Source of the DNA: Candidatus Tepidiaquacellales bacterium OLB4/UTCHB1
Lineage (GTDB): Bacteria > Bacteroidota > Ignavibacteria > Tepidaquicellales > Tepidaquicellaceae
Length of the DNA: 64,000 nt
Assembly: GCA_002050165.1 (NCBI GenBank)
Contig: MWSW01000014.1
Location: 62,001 to 126,000, forward strand
Direction of reading: 5' to 3'
Shown: one piece after another, positions 27,677 to 37,579 of the stretch
Numbering within the stretch: position 1 is the first letter of the stretch
Layout of the letters: every line of letters begins with the position of its first letter
The notes under the pieces: model-generated
Told to the model about the DNA's origin: nothing
Databases searched by the model: none
What the model saw: only the letters and a program-made list of their open reading frames with translations
Translations under genes and position numbers: made by a program

Positions 27677-28298
27677 TCACCCTTTGGTTGAGCATTATCT
27701 CTCGATCCTCAGGGACAAAGAAACCGACCACATAAATTTCAAGTTTTGCCTTGATAAAGTATCATATTTAATTGCATCGGAAGTTTTTTCATCACTGTCA
27801 GTAAAAAGAATAAATATTGAAACTCCGATAAAAAAAACCAAAGGATTTCAGATTAATGACGACGTAATTCTCCTTCCGATTTTAAGAGCCGGTTTGGGTC
27901 TCCTCACCGGCTTTATGGAACTTTTCCCAAAAGTAAGGACAGGTCATATCGGCTTGTACCGAAACGAGGAAACTTTGGAACCGATTAAATATTACTATCG
28001 GTTCCCTGCAATAAAGGACAAAAGAAAAGTATTCATAATAATTGTTGACCCTATGCTTGCAACAGGCGGAAGCACAGCTTACACAATCAAGCAGATGCTT
28101 GAAAACGGGTACAGAAAAATAGCCGTTGCTTCTTTGCTGGCAGCTCCAGAAGGAATTAATCATATCAATAAACAGTTCAAATCATTAGAGCAACAGATTA
28201 CAATTTATACCTGCAGCCTGGATGAAAAGCTCAATGAGCTTGGTTATATTGTACCAGGTCTGGGTGATGCAGGTGACAGGTTATTTGGAACTATTTGA
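27654..28298 (+). CDS. upp: Uracil phosphoribosyltransferase
   Basis: Salvages uracil to UMP using PRPP. The 214-residue protein has the UPRT hallmarks: NHPLVEHYLSILRDKETD at the N-terminus, ILRAGLGLLTGFMEL, the PRPP loop IIVDPMLATGGSTAYTI, and the C-terminal uracil site YIVPGLGDAGDRLFGT. The ATG at 27654 lies inside the end of the lipoprotein gene. The relA-type gene begins 40 bases downstream. Confidence 0.96.
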   Translation: MRNLKLINHPLVEHYLSILRDKETDHINFKFCLDKVSYLIASEVFSSLSVKRINIETPIKKTKGFQINDDVILLPILRAGLGLLTGFMELFPKVRTGHIGLYRNEETLEPIKYYYRFPAIKDKRKVFIIIVDPMLATGGSTAYTIKQMLENGYRKIAVASLLAAPEGINHINKQFKSLEQQITIYTCSLDEKLNELGYIVPGLGDAGDRLFGTI

Positions 28299-28338
28299 TT
28301 AGAATTCATCGCTTACAGTATTTTAACTGAAGTTCACA

Positions 28339-30561
28339 ATGTTAAGCAATTATTACAAGAAAAAACTAGATGAGCTTTTAGCACATTGCAGAGCTAACAT
28401 CTCCACTTCCAAATTTGATGAAAACTTAATTGCAAAAGCGTTTAAGTTCTCTGTTGACGCTCACAGAAATGATAAACGTGCTTCGGGGGAACCTTACTTT
28501 TCGCATCCTTACGAAGTTGCGGTAATACTTGCTACTGAAATTCCTCTCGACGATGTTTTAATTGCTTCCGCATTGCTTCACGATGTTGTAGAAGATACAA
28601 AGTTTGAACTCAAAGATATTAAAGCGGAGTTTGGAAATCAGGTTGCTGAGATTGTTGATGGTGCAACGAAAATTGACGGAATCTTTGAAAACTACGAACT
28701 CCAACAGGTTGAATCATACAAGAAACTGTTGCTCTCAATGACTTCCGATATCCGCGTAATGTTGATTAAATTCGCTGACCGTCTGCACAATCTAAGAACT
28801 CTTGAATTCCTTTCAAACCCCAAACAGATGCGGATGGCTCAGGAAACACTTGAAATCTATGCGCCGTTTGCCCATAGGTTTGGATTATCTAAAGTTAAAA
28901 CCGAGCTCGAAGATTTATCATTTAAATACATTGACCGGAAATCGTATGATGAAATCGCAAAGAACCTTAAAGAGAAAAAACGTGAACGTGAAAGGTTCAT
29001 AAAAAAATTTATTCAACCTATCAAAGAGAAACTTCAGGAACAGGGGTTGAAATTCGAGGTATATGGCAGGGCAAAACATCTTTATAGCATTTACAAAAAA
29101 ATTAAAACGAGGAATAAAAATTTTGACGAAATATACGATCTTTTCGCAATCCGGATTATAATAGATTCCGCTAATAAAAATGACTGTTTTATTGCCTATG
29201 GAATCTGTTCAGAAATTTACCTTCCCGTTCCCGAGCGGTTTAAGGATTACATCTCAATCCCAAAACAAAACGGTTATCAATCAATCCATACAACTCTTGT
29301 AAGCAAAGAAGGTAAAATGGTTGAAGTTCAAATCCGTACCCGTGAGATGCATGAGATTGCGGAGAAAGGTGTTGCCGCCCACTGGAAATACAAAGAGAAT
29401 ACTACCATTACCGATAAACATATTGAGGACTGGATGAAGTGGATCCGGGAAACTCTTGAAGCGCAGTCGTCGGATGAAATGCCGAAAGATTTAATGGAAA
29501 GCTTTAAACTCAACCTATACCAAGACGAAATATATTGCTTCACTCCGAAGGGTGATTTGAAAATTCTGCCTGCCGGCGCAACTGCACTTGATTTCGCCTT
29601 TGAAATTCATACCCAGGTTGGAATGACTTGTATCGGCGCAAAAGTTGATGGTAAAATTGTAACACTGGATACAAAATTGCACAGCGGCAGCCAAGTTGAA
29701 ATTATCACCTCAAAAACTCAAGCCCCTAAACGGGATTGGGAAATGTTCGTAGTAACTCATAAAGCTAAATCCGATATACGGAAATTTTTCAACATTGAAA
29801 AAAGAAAAACAGCAGAAGCAGGTAGGGAAACATGGGAGAAAAAAGTTAAAAAGTTCAAGATTCATGTTAACGAAGACGATCTCGTCCGGCTTACACATAA
29901 GCTGAAATACAAAGATTTAAGTGCCTTTTACTACGAAATCGGCAAATACGAATCAGTCGCTGACGAGGTTATAAACATTTTAAAGGATAAAAATAAACTT
30001 CATCAGATTGAATACAAGCAAACTCTTACCGAACAGGTTCAAACCGAATTATTTCACAAGTTCATTAAAGACGCACGGGCATCTACTGATGGTATTATGT
30101 TTAAAAATGGGTTCGATAATAACGAACTACAAGGATTGCAATACAGTTTTGCTAAATGTTGTAACCCAATCCCCGGTGATGAAGTAATCGGTTTTGTAAC
30201 GAAAACTGAAGGCATAAAGATTCACAGAAAGAATTGCAATAATGTTGTGAACTTATTTCTGCATCACCAGGATAGGATATTGGAGGTGAAATGGAACGAC
30301 TCCGGAATGGGTGAATTCACCGGTGGAATAAAACTTATTGGCGAAGACAGAGCAGGGATTTTAAATGAACTGACTAATGCGATTTCAAAAAAATTTAAAA
30401 CCAATATTAAAAGTGTCGTGATAAATACAAGGGGTTCGATATTCGAAGGAACCCTGATACTCAGCATCAGAAATTTAAAACAACTGAACGACATAATAGA
30501 AACTCTCAACAAGCAACAGGGAATCTTCAGTGCAACACGCTTGTATGAGGTTGATCACTAA
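28339..30561 (+). CDS. relA: RelA/SpoT family (p)ppGpp synthetase/hydrolase
   Basis: A long RSH protein of 740 residues controlling the stringent response. Domains in order: HD hydrolase (about 30-150, with HPYEVA and LLHDVVEDT near 78), synthetase (about 235-345, with GRAKHLYSIYKK and YQSIHTTLV), TGS (about 397-455, IYCFTPKGDLKILPAGATALDFAFEIHT), a CC/zinc-finger-like region near 605 (AKCCNPIPGDEVIGFV), and a C-terminal ACT domain from about 659 (FTGGIKLIGEDRAGILNELT). HD residues are intact, so it is probably bifunctional. The ATG at 28339 gives a normal N-terminus. Confidence 0.97.
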   Translation: MLSNYYKKKLDELLAHCRANISTSKFDENLIAKAFKFSVDAHRNDKRASGEPYFSHPYEVAVILATEIPLDDVLIASALLHDVVEDTKFELKDIKAEFGNQVAEIVDGATKIDGIFENYELQQVESYKKLLLSMTSDIRVMLIKFADRLHNLRTLEFLSNPKQMRMAQETLEIYAPFAHRFGLSKVKTELEDLSFKYIDRKSYDEIAKNLKEKKRERERFIKKFIQPIKEKLQEQGLKFEVYGRAKHLYSIYKKIKTRNKNFDEIYDLFAIRIIIDSANKNDCFIAYGICSEIYLPVPERFKDYISIPKQNGYQSIHTTLVSKEGKMVEVQIRTREMHEIAEKGVAAHWKYKENTTITDKHIEDWMKWIRETLEAQSSDEMPKDLMESFKLNLYQDEIYCFTPKGDLKILPAGATALDFAFEIHTQVGMTCIGAKVDGKIVTLDTKLHSGSQVEIITSKTQAPKRDWEMFVVTHKAKSDIRKFFNIEKRKTAEAGRETWEKKVKKFKIHVNEDDLVRLTHKLKYKDLSAFYYEIGKYESVADEVINILKDKNKLHQIEYKQTLTEQVQTELFHKFIKDARASTDGIMFKNGFDNNELQGLQYSFAKCCNPIPGDEVIGFVTKTEGIKIHRKNCNNVVNLFLHHQDRILEVKWNDSGMGEFTGGIKLIGEDRAGILNELTNAISKKFKTNIKSVVINTRGSIFEGTLILSIRNLKQLNDIIETLNKQQGIFSATRLYEVDH

Positions 30562-30863
30562 TCAATATAACGCTTTTCTTTTTACATATAGTAGATTATA
30601 TATATTGTTTGACGTTCAATTAATTTTGGATACCTGAATAATTTGAGAATATTTATCGGTAATTTTTTTATTCTATAACTGAACTAATAGCAAACGGTAA
30701 AAACCAATCTCACAATAATTGATCCATAACAATGTAGAATGTATAGTGTTTAAATTAGCTGTTTTTTTCTTCTGCACGGTGTGGAATTTTTCGTTCTTTT
30801 ATTAAATTGAAATAGGAATAACGTTTAGTTAACTTGCATATCTCTGCAACATTCAAATCAACA
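30562..30863. other. Intergenic region before prs
   Basis: About 300 AT-rich bases between the relA-type gene and prs. No tRNA, terminator or convincing reading frame was seen on either strand. It presumably holds the prs promoter, but no box is clear enough to call. Confidence 0.5.
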
Positions 30864-31802
30864 ATGTCAGATCTTAAAATATTCTCCGGGCGGGCTTCTA
30901 AATATTTAGCACAGAGAATTGCAAAAGCTGCGAGACTAAAACTCGGGAAGTGTGAGTTTAAAACCTTTTCCGATGGCGAGATTTGGATGAAATATAACGA
31001 GAACATCCGCGGTACAGACCTGTTCGTTGTTCAATCCACAAATCCGCCGTTTGAGAATATTATGGAGTTGTTGCTGATGATAGATGCTGGCAGACGTGCA
31101 TCAGCGCGACGTATTAATGCAGTGATTCCCTATTTCGGATACGCAAGACAAGACCGGAAAGACCAGCCAAGAGTTTCAATCTCAGCAAAGCTGATAGCCA
31201 ACTTGCTGACGAAGGCAGGAGCTGACAGGGTTATTACAATGGATTTGCACGCACCGCAGATTCAGGGATTTTTTGATATTCCGGTAGATCACCTTTATTC
31301 TTCAAAGGTATTCATCACGCATATCCGAAAACTAAATATCAAGAATCTCGTCGTGGCAACTCCTGATGTAGGTGGTATTAAAATGGCGAGGTCTTACGCT
31401 AAGAGACTTGATGCCGACCTCATCGTAATTGATAAACGTCGTCCGAAACCTAACGTTGCAGAGATTATGAATATAATTGGAAACGCCGCAGGAAAAAATG
31501 TGCTCATTGTTGATGATATGATTGATACAGGCGGTACTTTCGTTAATGCAGTGGAAGCGCTGAAGAAAAATGGCGCAAAATCAATTTATGGTTTCTGTAC
31601 TCACGCCATCTTATCTGGGCATGCAGTGAATGAAATAAATAAGAGCCACTTGACAAAGCTGTTTATTACCGATACTTTACCATTAAAGCAAAAGTCCGAC
31701 AAAATTACAGTTCTCTCAATTGCTGATACTTTTGCGGATGCTATTTTAAGGACGAATCAGAATAAATCTATCAGTTCTTTGTTCGATGTGAATAAAGATT
31801 GA
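30864..31802 (+). CDS. prs: Ribose-phosphate pyrophosphokinase
   Basis: Makes PRPP from ribose 5-phosphate and ATP for nucleotide, His and Trp synthesis. Starting at ATG 30864 (an upstream TTG would add ten non-conserved residues) it has 312 residues, the family length. Signatures: FSDGEIWMKYNENIRGTDLFVVQST, YFGYARQDRKDQPRVSISAKLIAN, MDLHAPQIQGFFDIPVDHLY, and the PRPP loop VLIVDDMIDTGGTFVNA. It is monocistronic or leads the acyltransferase gene 48 bases downstream. Confidence 0.97.
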   Translation: MSDLKIFSGRASKYLAQRIAKAARLKLGKCEFKTFSDGEIWMKYNENIRGTDLFVVQSTNPPFENIMELLLMIDAGRRASARRINAVIPYFGYARQDRKDQPRVSISAKLIANLLTKAGADRVITMDLHAPQIQGFFDIPVDHLYSSKVFITHIRKLNIKNLVVATPDVGGIKMARSYAKRLDADLIVIDKRRPKPNVAEIMNIIGNAAGKNVLIVDDMIDTGGTFVNAVEALKKNGAKSIYGFCTHAILSGHAVNEINKSHLTKLFITDTLPLKQKSDKITVLSIADTFADAILRTNQNKSISSLFDVNKD

Positions 31803-31850
31803 TTTAATTCATTTATTTATAATAAAAAAGAACAACAGGAGAAATAATTT

Positions 31851-33212
31851 ATGGCAGTTGATGTAGTAATGCCGAAAATGGGTGAGTCAATTATGGAAGG
31901 GACTATCCTCACATGGCACAAAAAACCAGGTGATAAAGTGGAACGTGACGAAACAATACTGGAAATCTCTACCGACAAAGTTGATACTGAAGTTCCTTCA
32001 CCTGAAAGCGGAACAATCACTGAAATTTTATATAATGAGGGTGATGTAGTCGGCGTTGGCAATGTTATCGCCAGAATCGATACAGGTAACGGAAGTGTTA
32101 GTTCAACTACACATCAAACGTCGGATGAGCCGAAACCAATTGCTGAAGGACAAAAGCAGGAGCAGGCAACCCAAAAACAAGTACAGGAAAACAATCCGGA
32201 TGATACACCGGTAGAATCTCCCTCTCAGGAGAAAGCGAAATCTCAATCAGGACGATTTTATTCGCCCTTAGTATTGAACATTGCGAAAGCCGAAGGTATT
32301 TCGATGGCAGAGCTTGAGAATATTACCGGAACCGGAAGTGAAGGACGTGTAACAAAGAAAGATATACTTGCATTCGTTTCCAATAGAAGTATAGCACCGG
32401 TTAAACCTGAATCAAAACCGATTCCAACAGAACCGAAAAAAATTATTACACCTGCAAAAAAAGAAGTCTCGCTCCCCAGATACGAAGTTGATTATAACGA
32501 AGAGGGATTATCGGTACTTGAATTCGATAACATCAGACAAAAGATGGCGGAGCATATGGTGGCTTCAATGAGCATATCACCGCACGTAAATTGCATTGCT
32601 GAGTGTGATCTTACAACAGTCGATAAAATTCGAAAGGAAATGAACAAAGATTTCGAATCAAAAGAAGGTTTTAAAATATCGTATATGCCATTCATTGCCG
32701 AGGCTACAATTAAAGCGCTGAAAGATTTTCCTCTCGTTAATTCGGTCATTGATGATTCAGCTGTTCCTTTCAAAGCCATTATGAGAAATCGTATAAACCT
32801 CGGGATGGCAGTTGCAATGGACAACGGTGGTTTAATAGTTCCTGTAATCCATGATTCTGACGGAATGAACCTCGTCGGATTAGCCAGGTCAATCAACGAC
32901 CTTGCAAAACGAGCGCGTGTTAAAAAACTTTCCCTAGATGAAATTCAGGGCGGGACATTTACAATTTCCAATTACGGAGTCTTTGGAAATATCATGGGAA
33001 CTATGGTAATCAATCAACCACAGGTTGCTATCCTTGGTATAGGTGCAGTTAAAAAGAGACCAACAGTACTTGAGACAACTGAAGGGGACTTCGTTGTAAT
33101 TAAACCAATGCTCTACCTTACGCTATCCTTCGATCACAGGTTAATTGATGGCGCTCTTGGCGGACAGTTCATTATGCGAATTGTTCACTATTTGGAAAAC
33201 TTTACGGTTTGA
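31851..33212 (+). CDS. 2-oxo acid dehydrogenase E2 (lipoyl acyltransferase) component
   Basis: A 453-residue E2 subunit of a pyruvate, branched-chain or 2-oxoglutarate dehydrogenase complex. The lipoyl domain has the lipoylated lysine at residue 43 (STDKVDTE). A Glu/Gln/Pro-rich linker leads to the E3/E1-binding domain (about 133-168, SPLVLNIAKAEGISMAELENITGTGSEGRVTKKDI) and the catalytic acyltransferase domain with the active site FDHRLIDG near 427-434. E1 and E3 genes are not adjacent, and lplA at 54.8 kb may supply its lipoyl group. SD AGGAG lies 9 bases before the ATG. The exact complex cannot be told; the single lipoyl domain fits the branched-chain or succinyl type. Confidence 0.93.
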   Translation: MAVDVVMPKMGESIMEGTILTWHKKPGDKVERDETILEISTDKVDTEVPSPESGTITEILYNEGDVVGVGNVIARIDTGNGSVSSTTHQTSDEPKPIAEGQKQEQATQKQVQENNPDDTPVESPSQEKAKSQSGRFYSPLVLNIAKAEGISMAELENITGTGSEGRVTKKDILAFVSNRSIAPVKPESKPIPTEPKKIITPAKKEVSLPRYEVDYNEEGLSVLEFDNIRQKMAEHMVASMSISPHVNCIAECDLTTVDKIRKEMNKDFESKEGFKISYMPFIAEATIKALKDFPLVNSVIDDSAVPFKAIMRNRINLGMAVAMDNGGLIVPVIHDSDGMNLVGLARSINDLAKRARVKKLSLDEIQGGTFTISNYGVFGNIMGTMVINQPQVAILGIGAVKKRPTVLETTEGDFVVIKPMLYLTLSFDHRLIDGALGGQFIMRIVHYLENFTV

Positions 33213-33236
33213 TAATACGGTTTAAAAATTTTTTAT

Positions 33237-33269
33237 AAATGGGGATGAGCAAGCTTGTTCCCATTTTTT
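33237..33269 (+). terminator. Rho-independent terminator after the acyltransferase gene
   Basis: A 9-bp outer stem AAATGGGGA/TTCCCATTT with an inner palindrome (CAAGCTTG) is followed by six T residues. It overlaps an ATG that opens the downstream frame early, which supports starting the subtilase later. Confidence 0.8.
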
Positions 33270-33316
33270 GTTTAAATTCAAAGTCTTTTAAAGTACCGAA
33301 CAATAAAACTTTTATT

Positions 33317-35119
33317 ATGAGAAAAATCCGCTCGCTAAAAACAATACTTCTAATGATAATGATTTCCGGTAATGTTGCATTCGCACAGGATAAAGCCGAC
33401 ACAAAGTATTGGATGATTTTTAAAGACAAGGGAGAGTTTAAACCAGATGATATAATCTCACAGGGTTCAGACGCGTACGTTACGGGATTAAATTTACTTT
33501 CCGAGAGGGCAATTAAAAGGCGGCTAAAAGTAAGGACAGAAGAAAAGTTAATTGACTATCAGGATTTACCAGTAAATAAGAAATACATTGAACAAATTGA
33601 GAAGATCGGAATTGATATCATCGCCATATCACGGTGGCTCAACGGTGTGAGCGCATATCTCAACCAGAAACAATTAAGAGAGTTGAAAGGATTGGACTTT
33701 ATTGAAAAGTTCAAGGTAGTCGGATATTTGCAAACGCAGGGCTCTGTACTGATGCCACATGCAGGGGAGGATGAGTATAGGAATTTAATCTTCGCACGCA
33801 ATTATAGTATTGATTCAATCAAACACAGACTTAACTACGGAAAATCACTCAAGCAAATGCAGGTTGTGAACGTTCCGAAACTTCATGATATGTTCATTAC
33901 CGGGAGAGGTGTATTAATTGCAAACTTAGATGACGGTTTCGATTGGAGAAATCATGAAGCTTTAAGGGATTTAAATATTATAGCCGAATACGATTTTATA
34001 AATAAGGACAGCAGTACATTTCAACAGGATAATCAAAAATATCCCGATTTGTACGATCAGGGCGGTCACGGTACTGCAACGTTATCATCTCACAGCGGCT
34101 TTATGCCCGGTAAGTTAATAAGTCCCGCATTTGATTCAGAAATAATCCTTTCAAAAACTGAATACGTTTCCTCCGAAACCCCGATGGAGGAAGATTTCTG
34201 GCTTGAAGCGGCTGAATGGGCAGAAGCGATGGGTGCCGATATAATTACAAGCTCATTAATTTATAAAGTATACGATCCGCCGTTTGGGGGAAATTCTTAT
34301 TCGTATGAAGATTTTAACGGTGAAACGGCGATTACATCATTGGCAGCCACAAGGTCAGCGCAACTCGGAATTGTTGTGTTAAATGCAATGGGGAATTACT
34401 TTCAAACCGCTATTCCGTCACTTGGGTCAGCTGCAGATGCCGATTCGATTTTATCTGTTGGTGCGATTACTTTAAGCGGAGATATTGCCACATTCAGTTC
34501 TAACGGCCCGACCAGTGACGGGAGAATCAAACCTGAAGTTGTCGCCCCCGGTGTTATGGTTTATGTTGCCCAAATGGATAAGAAAAGTAACAACAAATAT
34601 TCATATTCAAACGGCACATCATTTTCTACACCTATTACGGCAGGCGTAACGGCTTTGATACTTTCTGCTCACCCATACCTCACACCAATGCAGGTAAGGG
34701 AAGCCCTTATGAATACAGCCTCTAACAGCAGCAACCCTAACAATATTTTCGGTTGGGGAATAGTAAACGGGTATGAAGCAGCGCTTTATTTTGGAATGAT
34801 CTGGAGCAACGTTCCCCAATTTTCCATTGTAGGATCAGAGCTGAATATTTCAACTTATCTTGCCTCAAAAAACCTGATAAGAGATAATTCAGTTGAATTT
34901 CATTATTCGGTTAATGATGGTATTAGTTTCGAGACGGTAACAATGAGGCTTTCCGATTTGAAATTCGATAGTAATAATTCCGGAAAATATATTGCAACAA
35001 TTCCGTTTAAATCTGGTCAGATAATTAAGTATTACTTTACAGCAGAAGAAACCGGTGGGACAAAATCAATTTATCCGCATTTTGCACCGGAGGAAACGAT
35101 GGAGTTTCAGGCTGATTAA
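33317..35119 (+). CDS. S8 family (subtilisin-like) serine protease, exported
   Basis: Starting at ATG 33317, about 600 residues with a signal peptide ending near AFAQDKA. The catalytic triad is Asp206 (IANLDDGFDW), His251 (GGHGTATLSSH) and Ser435 (NGTSFSTPITAG). The region before the triad is a prodomain-like segment (YWMIFKDKGEF, then IKRRLKVR). A strand-rich C-terminal domain of about 100 residues follows. It lacks the typical type IX tail, so it is probably periplasmic or released by another route. An upstream ATG at 33239 lies inside the terminator hairpin and is rejected as start. Its 3' end overlaps gmhA by 4 bases tail-to-tail. Confidence 0.92.
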   Translation: MRKIRSLKTILLMIMISGNVAFAQDKADTKYWMIFKDKGEFKPDDIISQGSDAYVTGLNLLSERAIKRRLKVRTEEKLIDYQDLPVNKKYIEQIEKIGIDIIAISRWLNGVSAYLNQKQLRELKGLDFIEKFKVVGYLQTQGSVLMPHAGEDEYRNLIFARNYSIDSIKHRLNYGKSLKQMQVVNVPKLHDMFITGRGVLIANLDDGFDWRNHEALRDLNIIAEYDFINKDSSTFQQDNQKYPDLYDQGGHGTATLSSHSGFMPGKLISPAFDSEIILSKTEYVSSETPMEEDFWLEAAEWAEAMGADIITSSLIYKVYDPPFGGNSYSYEDFNGETAITSLAATRSAQLGIVVLNAMGNYFQTAIPSLGSAADADSILSVGAITLSGDIATFSSNGPTSDGRIKPEVVAPGVMVYVAQMDKKSNNKYSYSNGTSFSTPITAGVTALILSAHPYLTPMQVREALMNTASNSSNPNNIFGWGIVNGYEAALYFGMIWSNVPQFSIVGSELNISTYLASKNLIRDNSVEFHYSVNDGISFETVTMRLSDLKFDSNNSGKYIATIPFKSGQIIKYYFTAEETGGTKSIYPHFAPEETMEFQAD

Positions 35120-35706
35120 CCGGTGGGATACATTTCACGTTCTATAATCTCACACAAAATATGCGCAACCGTTATATGACCTTCCTGTATCCGTTGTACG
35201 TTTCGGGAAGGTATTTTTATACATACATCGCAAAGCGGTAACATTTTTCCGCCTGTATCACCTGATAAACCGGCTATTACCATTCCCGTTGATTTCGCCT
35301 GATGAATTGCTTTTAGAATGTTTGGTGAATTCCCGCTTGTAGAGATACAAAACAATACATCGCCCGTTTTTCCGAGCGCTTCAACACTCCTTGCAAAAAT
35401 ATTTTCAAATCCGATATCGTTCCCGCCCGCAGTTAAATTGGATGTATCTGTCGTTATCGCAATGGCGGCAATTGCAGGCCTATTCAGGTCATGCGACAGA
35501 CGTACTACAAGCTCGGTTGCAATATGCTGGCAATCTGCTGCGCTACCGCCGTTACCGCATAAAAGTATTTTCCCACCCGATTTCAATGAGGATATAACCT
35601 TATCCGCAAAGAGGTTTATATCGGTCAGGCATTCAGATAAAATTCGCTCTTTGACCTGACTGCTTTCCTGCAATGAATCCCGTATAAATGAAAACCTATC
35701 GAACAT
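35116..35706 (-). CDS. gmhA: Phosphoheptose isomerase (SIS domain)
   Basis: Converts sedoheptulose 7-phosphate to D-glycero-D-manno-heptose 7-phosphate for LPS inner-core heptose. The 196 residues match the GmhA pattern: LLCGNGGSAADCQHIATELVVRL, DTSNLTAGGNDIGFENIFARSVEAL, FCISTSGNSPNILKAI and C-terminal QEGHITVAHILCEIIEREM. DiaA-like proteins share this fold, but the pairing with waaA favours LPS. It overlaps waaA by 11 bases and is the last gene of the ribosomal operon. Confidence 0.9.
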   Translation of the reverse strand: MFDRFSFIRDSLQESSQVKERILSECLTDINLFADKVISSLKSGGKILLCGNGGSAADCQHIATELVVRLSHDLNRPAIAAIAITTDTSNLTAGGNDIGFENIFARSVEALGKTGDVLFCISTSGNSPNILKAIHQAKSTGMVIAGLSGDTGGKMLPLCDVCIKIPSRNVQRIQEGHITVAHILCEIIEREMYPTG

Positions 35707-36994
35707 TTCTTTGATTTATAATTTGAACAATTTTTTCTGCAATTCCTTCAGAACCTATAAAAACTTTCCTGCAATTTTCTCCGACTTTTCTTCTGTAATC
35801 GCTGTCGGATAAAAACTTCCTTAATAATCTGTACACATCCTTTTGGCCAGAAACTGCAAAACCACATCCGGCATTCATGAGAATTTCATCCTCGTCAGAA
35901 TTTTTTACTGTGTTGGAAAATAATATCGGTATATTGTAAATTGCCGGCTCGAGAATATTATGCAATCCTGACTTAAATCCACCGCCTACATAACTAACCT
36001 GAGCAATTGAATATAACCTCATTAACAATCCAATCCGGTCAACTATTATTAAGTTTTCATTTTTAAAGTTCTCAATCAATGAATATCTGATTGGAGAAAT
36101 ATTATTGAAATCGGAATGAATTTTTTTTAGAATAATATCAATTTTCTTTTCTTTAGGTTCATGGGGAACTAAAAAGGTCATTAAATCAGGCTCAAACTGT
36201 AACAATTTATCAATAACAGGGAAAAGTACATTTTCATCCTCTTTCCACGAGCTACCAATTACAAATATTTTTTTATTTCCTGAAATGACATCCGATAACT
36301 CCGGGACACCCGAAATCCCTTCACCTGCCTGCTTAACCCGTTCATATTTAGAATCTCCTATAAGATATACTTTCGTGTTTTTTCCTGAAAGCACTTTCTT
36401 GTATTCTTGTTCATCTTTCTTATCAATAGTAAAAATTCCGGTTAACAGTCCATATAGTTCAATTTTAAATGACCTTAAAACCGGAAAAGTCCAAGTGAGA
36501 TCTCTTTTGTCAAACCTCGCATTTGCAATATACATCGGGATATCTCTCCGCTTAGCGCTATCCATTAAGTTCATCCACAAATCATATCTCATAAACACTA
36601 TAAACGCTGGGTTAATCATATCAAGAAATAGTTCCCCGGATTGTATTGTATCGAGCGGTAAATAAGTTTTAATGCAGTTGTTAAAGGAGATGTTTGAATT
36701 TGCATAACCTGACGGAGAAAAGAAACTTACGACAACATTAAAACCCAACTTTGAAAATTCGTTAATCAGGGGAATTGCCTGCTGATATTCTCCAAGCGAA
36801 GAGCAATGTATCAGGATGTTACCGTTTTTGCTCTCATTAAAAACAGAAAGAGACCTGCTTAATTTGTTAAACAGGTCTCTCCTTCCGTAAAATCCTTTTC
36901 TAACCTTTGAATTAACTAAGGCGTATATTGAGAAAAATACGCAGATTGCAGGCAGTAATATAATATTGTATAATACTTTCCAGAGTTTATACAT
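35696..36994 (-). CDS. waaA: 3-deoxy-D-manno-octulosonic acid (Kdo) transferase
   Basis: Transfers Kdo from CMP-Kdo to lipid IVA in LPS assembly at the inner membrane. It has 432 residues: an N-terminal membrane helix (about 8-26), the conserved HCSSLGEYQQAIPLI near residue 63, the IYIANARFDKRD segment, the nucleotide-sugar domain with GDSKYERVKQA and FVIGSSWKEDE, and C-terminal YVGGGFKSGLHNILEPAIYNIPILFS. This is a GT-30 family layout. It shares an 11-base overlap with gmhA, tying it to LPS biosynthesis. Confidence 0.95.
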   Translation of the reverse strand: MYKLWKVLYNIILLPAICVFFSIYALVNSKVRKGFYGRRDLFNKLSRSLSVFNESKNGNILIHCSSLGEYQQAIPLINEFSKLGFNVVVSFFSPSGYANSNISFNNCIKTYLPLDTIQSGELFLDMINPAFIVFMRYDLWMNLMDSAKRRDIPMYIANARFDKRDLTWTFPVLRSFKIELYGLLTGIFTIDKKDEQEYKKVLSGKNTKVYLIGDSKYERVKQAGEGISGVPELSDVISGNKKIFVIGSSWKEDENVLFPVIDKLLQFEPDLMTFLVPHEPKEKKIDIILKKIHSDFNNISPIRYSLIENFKNENLIIVDRIGLLMRLYSIAQVSYVGGGFKSGLHNILEPAIYNIPILFSNTVKNSDEDEILMNAGCGFAVSGQKDVYRLLRKFLSDSDYRRKVGENCRKVFIGSEGIAEKIVQIINQRNVR

Positions 36995-37004
36995 TGCATC
37001 GGGG

Positions 37005-37562
37005 TTAAACCTCCATTATCTCTTTCTCTTTTGAGATAAGATTGTTATCAATCTCTTTTATGTATTTATCTGTAAGCTTTTGAATTTCTACCTCCGCATG
37101 TTTACGCTCATCTTCGGAAATGTGTTCTTCCTTTTCCGTTTTCTTGAGTTTATCAATCTCATCCCTGCGAATATTTCTGATTGAAATTCGTCCCTCCTCA
37201 GCAACTTTCTTCGCGAGTTTAACATACTCTTTCCTTCTCTCTTCGTTCAACGGAGGAATCGGAATTCTTACGATATTTCCATCGTTGCTGGGATTAAGTC
37301 CGAGATCTGAATTCAGAATAGCTCTCTCTATTAATGAAATTACCGATTTATCCCATGGCTGTATCGCAATAGTCTGTGAATCAGGTATACTGATATTCCC
37401 AACTTGGTTTAACGGAGTGGGTGTCCCGTAGTAATCAATTTTTACATTATCAACTAAACCGGTTGACGCCCGTCCGGTCCTTATTCTAAGAAATTCATTT
37501 TTGACAAACTCGAGAGCTTTTTTCATTCGCTCCTCAGACTCCCTTAAAATAACTTTAACCAT
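37005..37562 (-). CDS. frr: Ribosome recycling factor
   Basis: With EF-G, splits the ribosome after termination. The 185 residues include MKKALEFVKNEFLRIRTGRAST, KIDYYGTPTPLNQVGNISIPDSQTIAIQPWD, and the C-terminal RRDEIDKLKK...HAEVEIQKLTDKYIKEID helices of the L-shaped RRF. It sits 17 bases downstream of pyrH and 10 bases upstream of waaA, a common rpsB-tsf-pyrH-frr order. Confidence 0.98.
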   Translation of the reverse strand: MVKVILRESEERMKKALEFVKNEFLRIRTGRASTGLVDNVKIDYYGTPTPLNQVGNISIPDSQTIAIQPWDKSVISLIERAILNSDLGLNPSNDGNIVRIPIPPLNEERRKEYVKLAKKVAEEGRISIRNIRRDEIDKLKKTEKEEHISEDERKHAEVEIQKLTDKYIKEIDNNLISKEKEIMEV

Positions 37563-37579
37563 ATTTAATTGAGGTTAAT

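Noticed and set aside
33239-33316. Upstream in-frame ATG of the subtilase gene.
   Set aside because: It lies in a terminator hairpin and precedes the signal peptide by 26 non-conserved residues.
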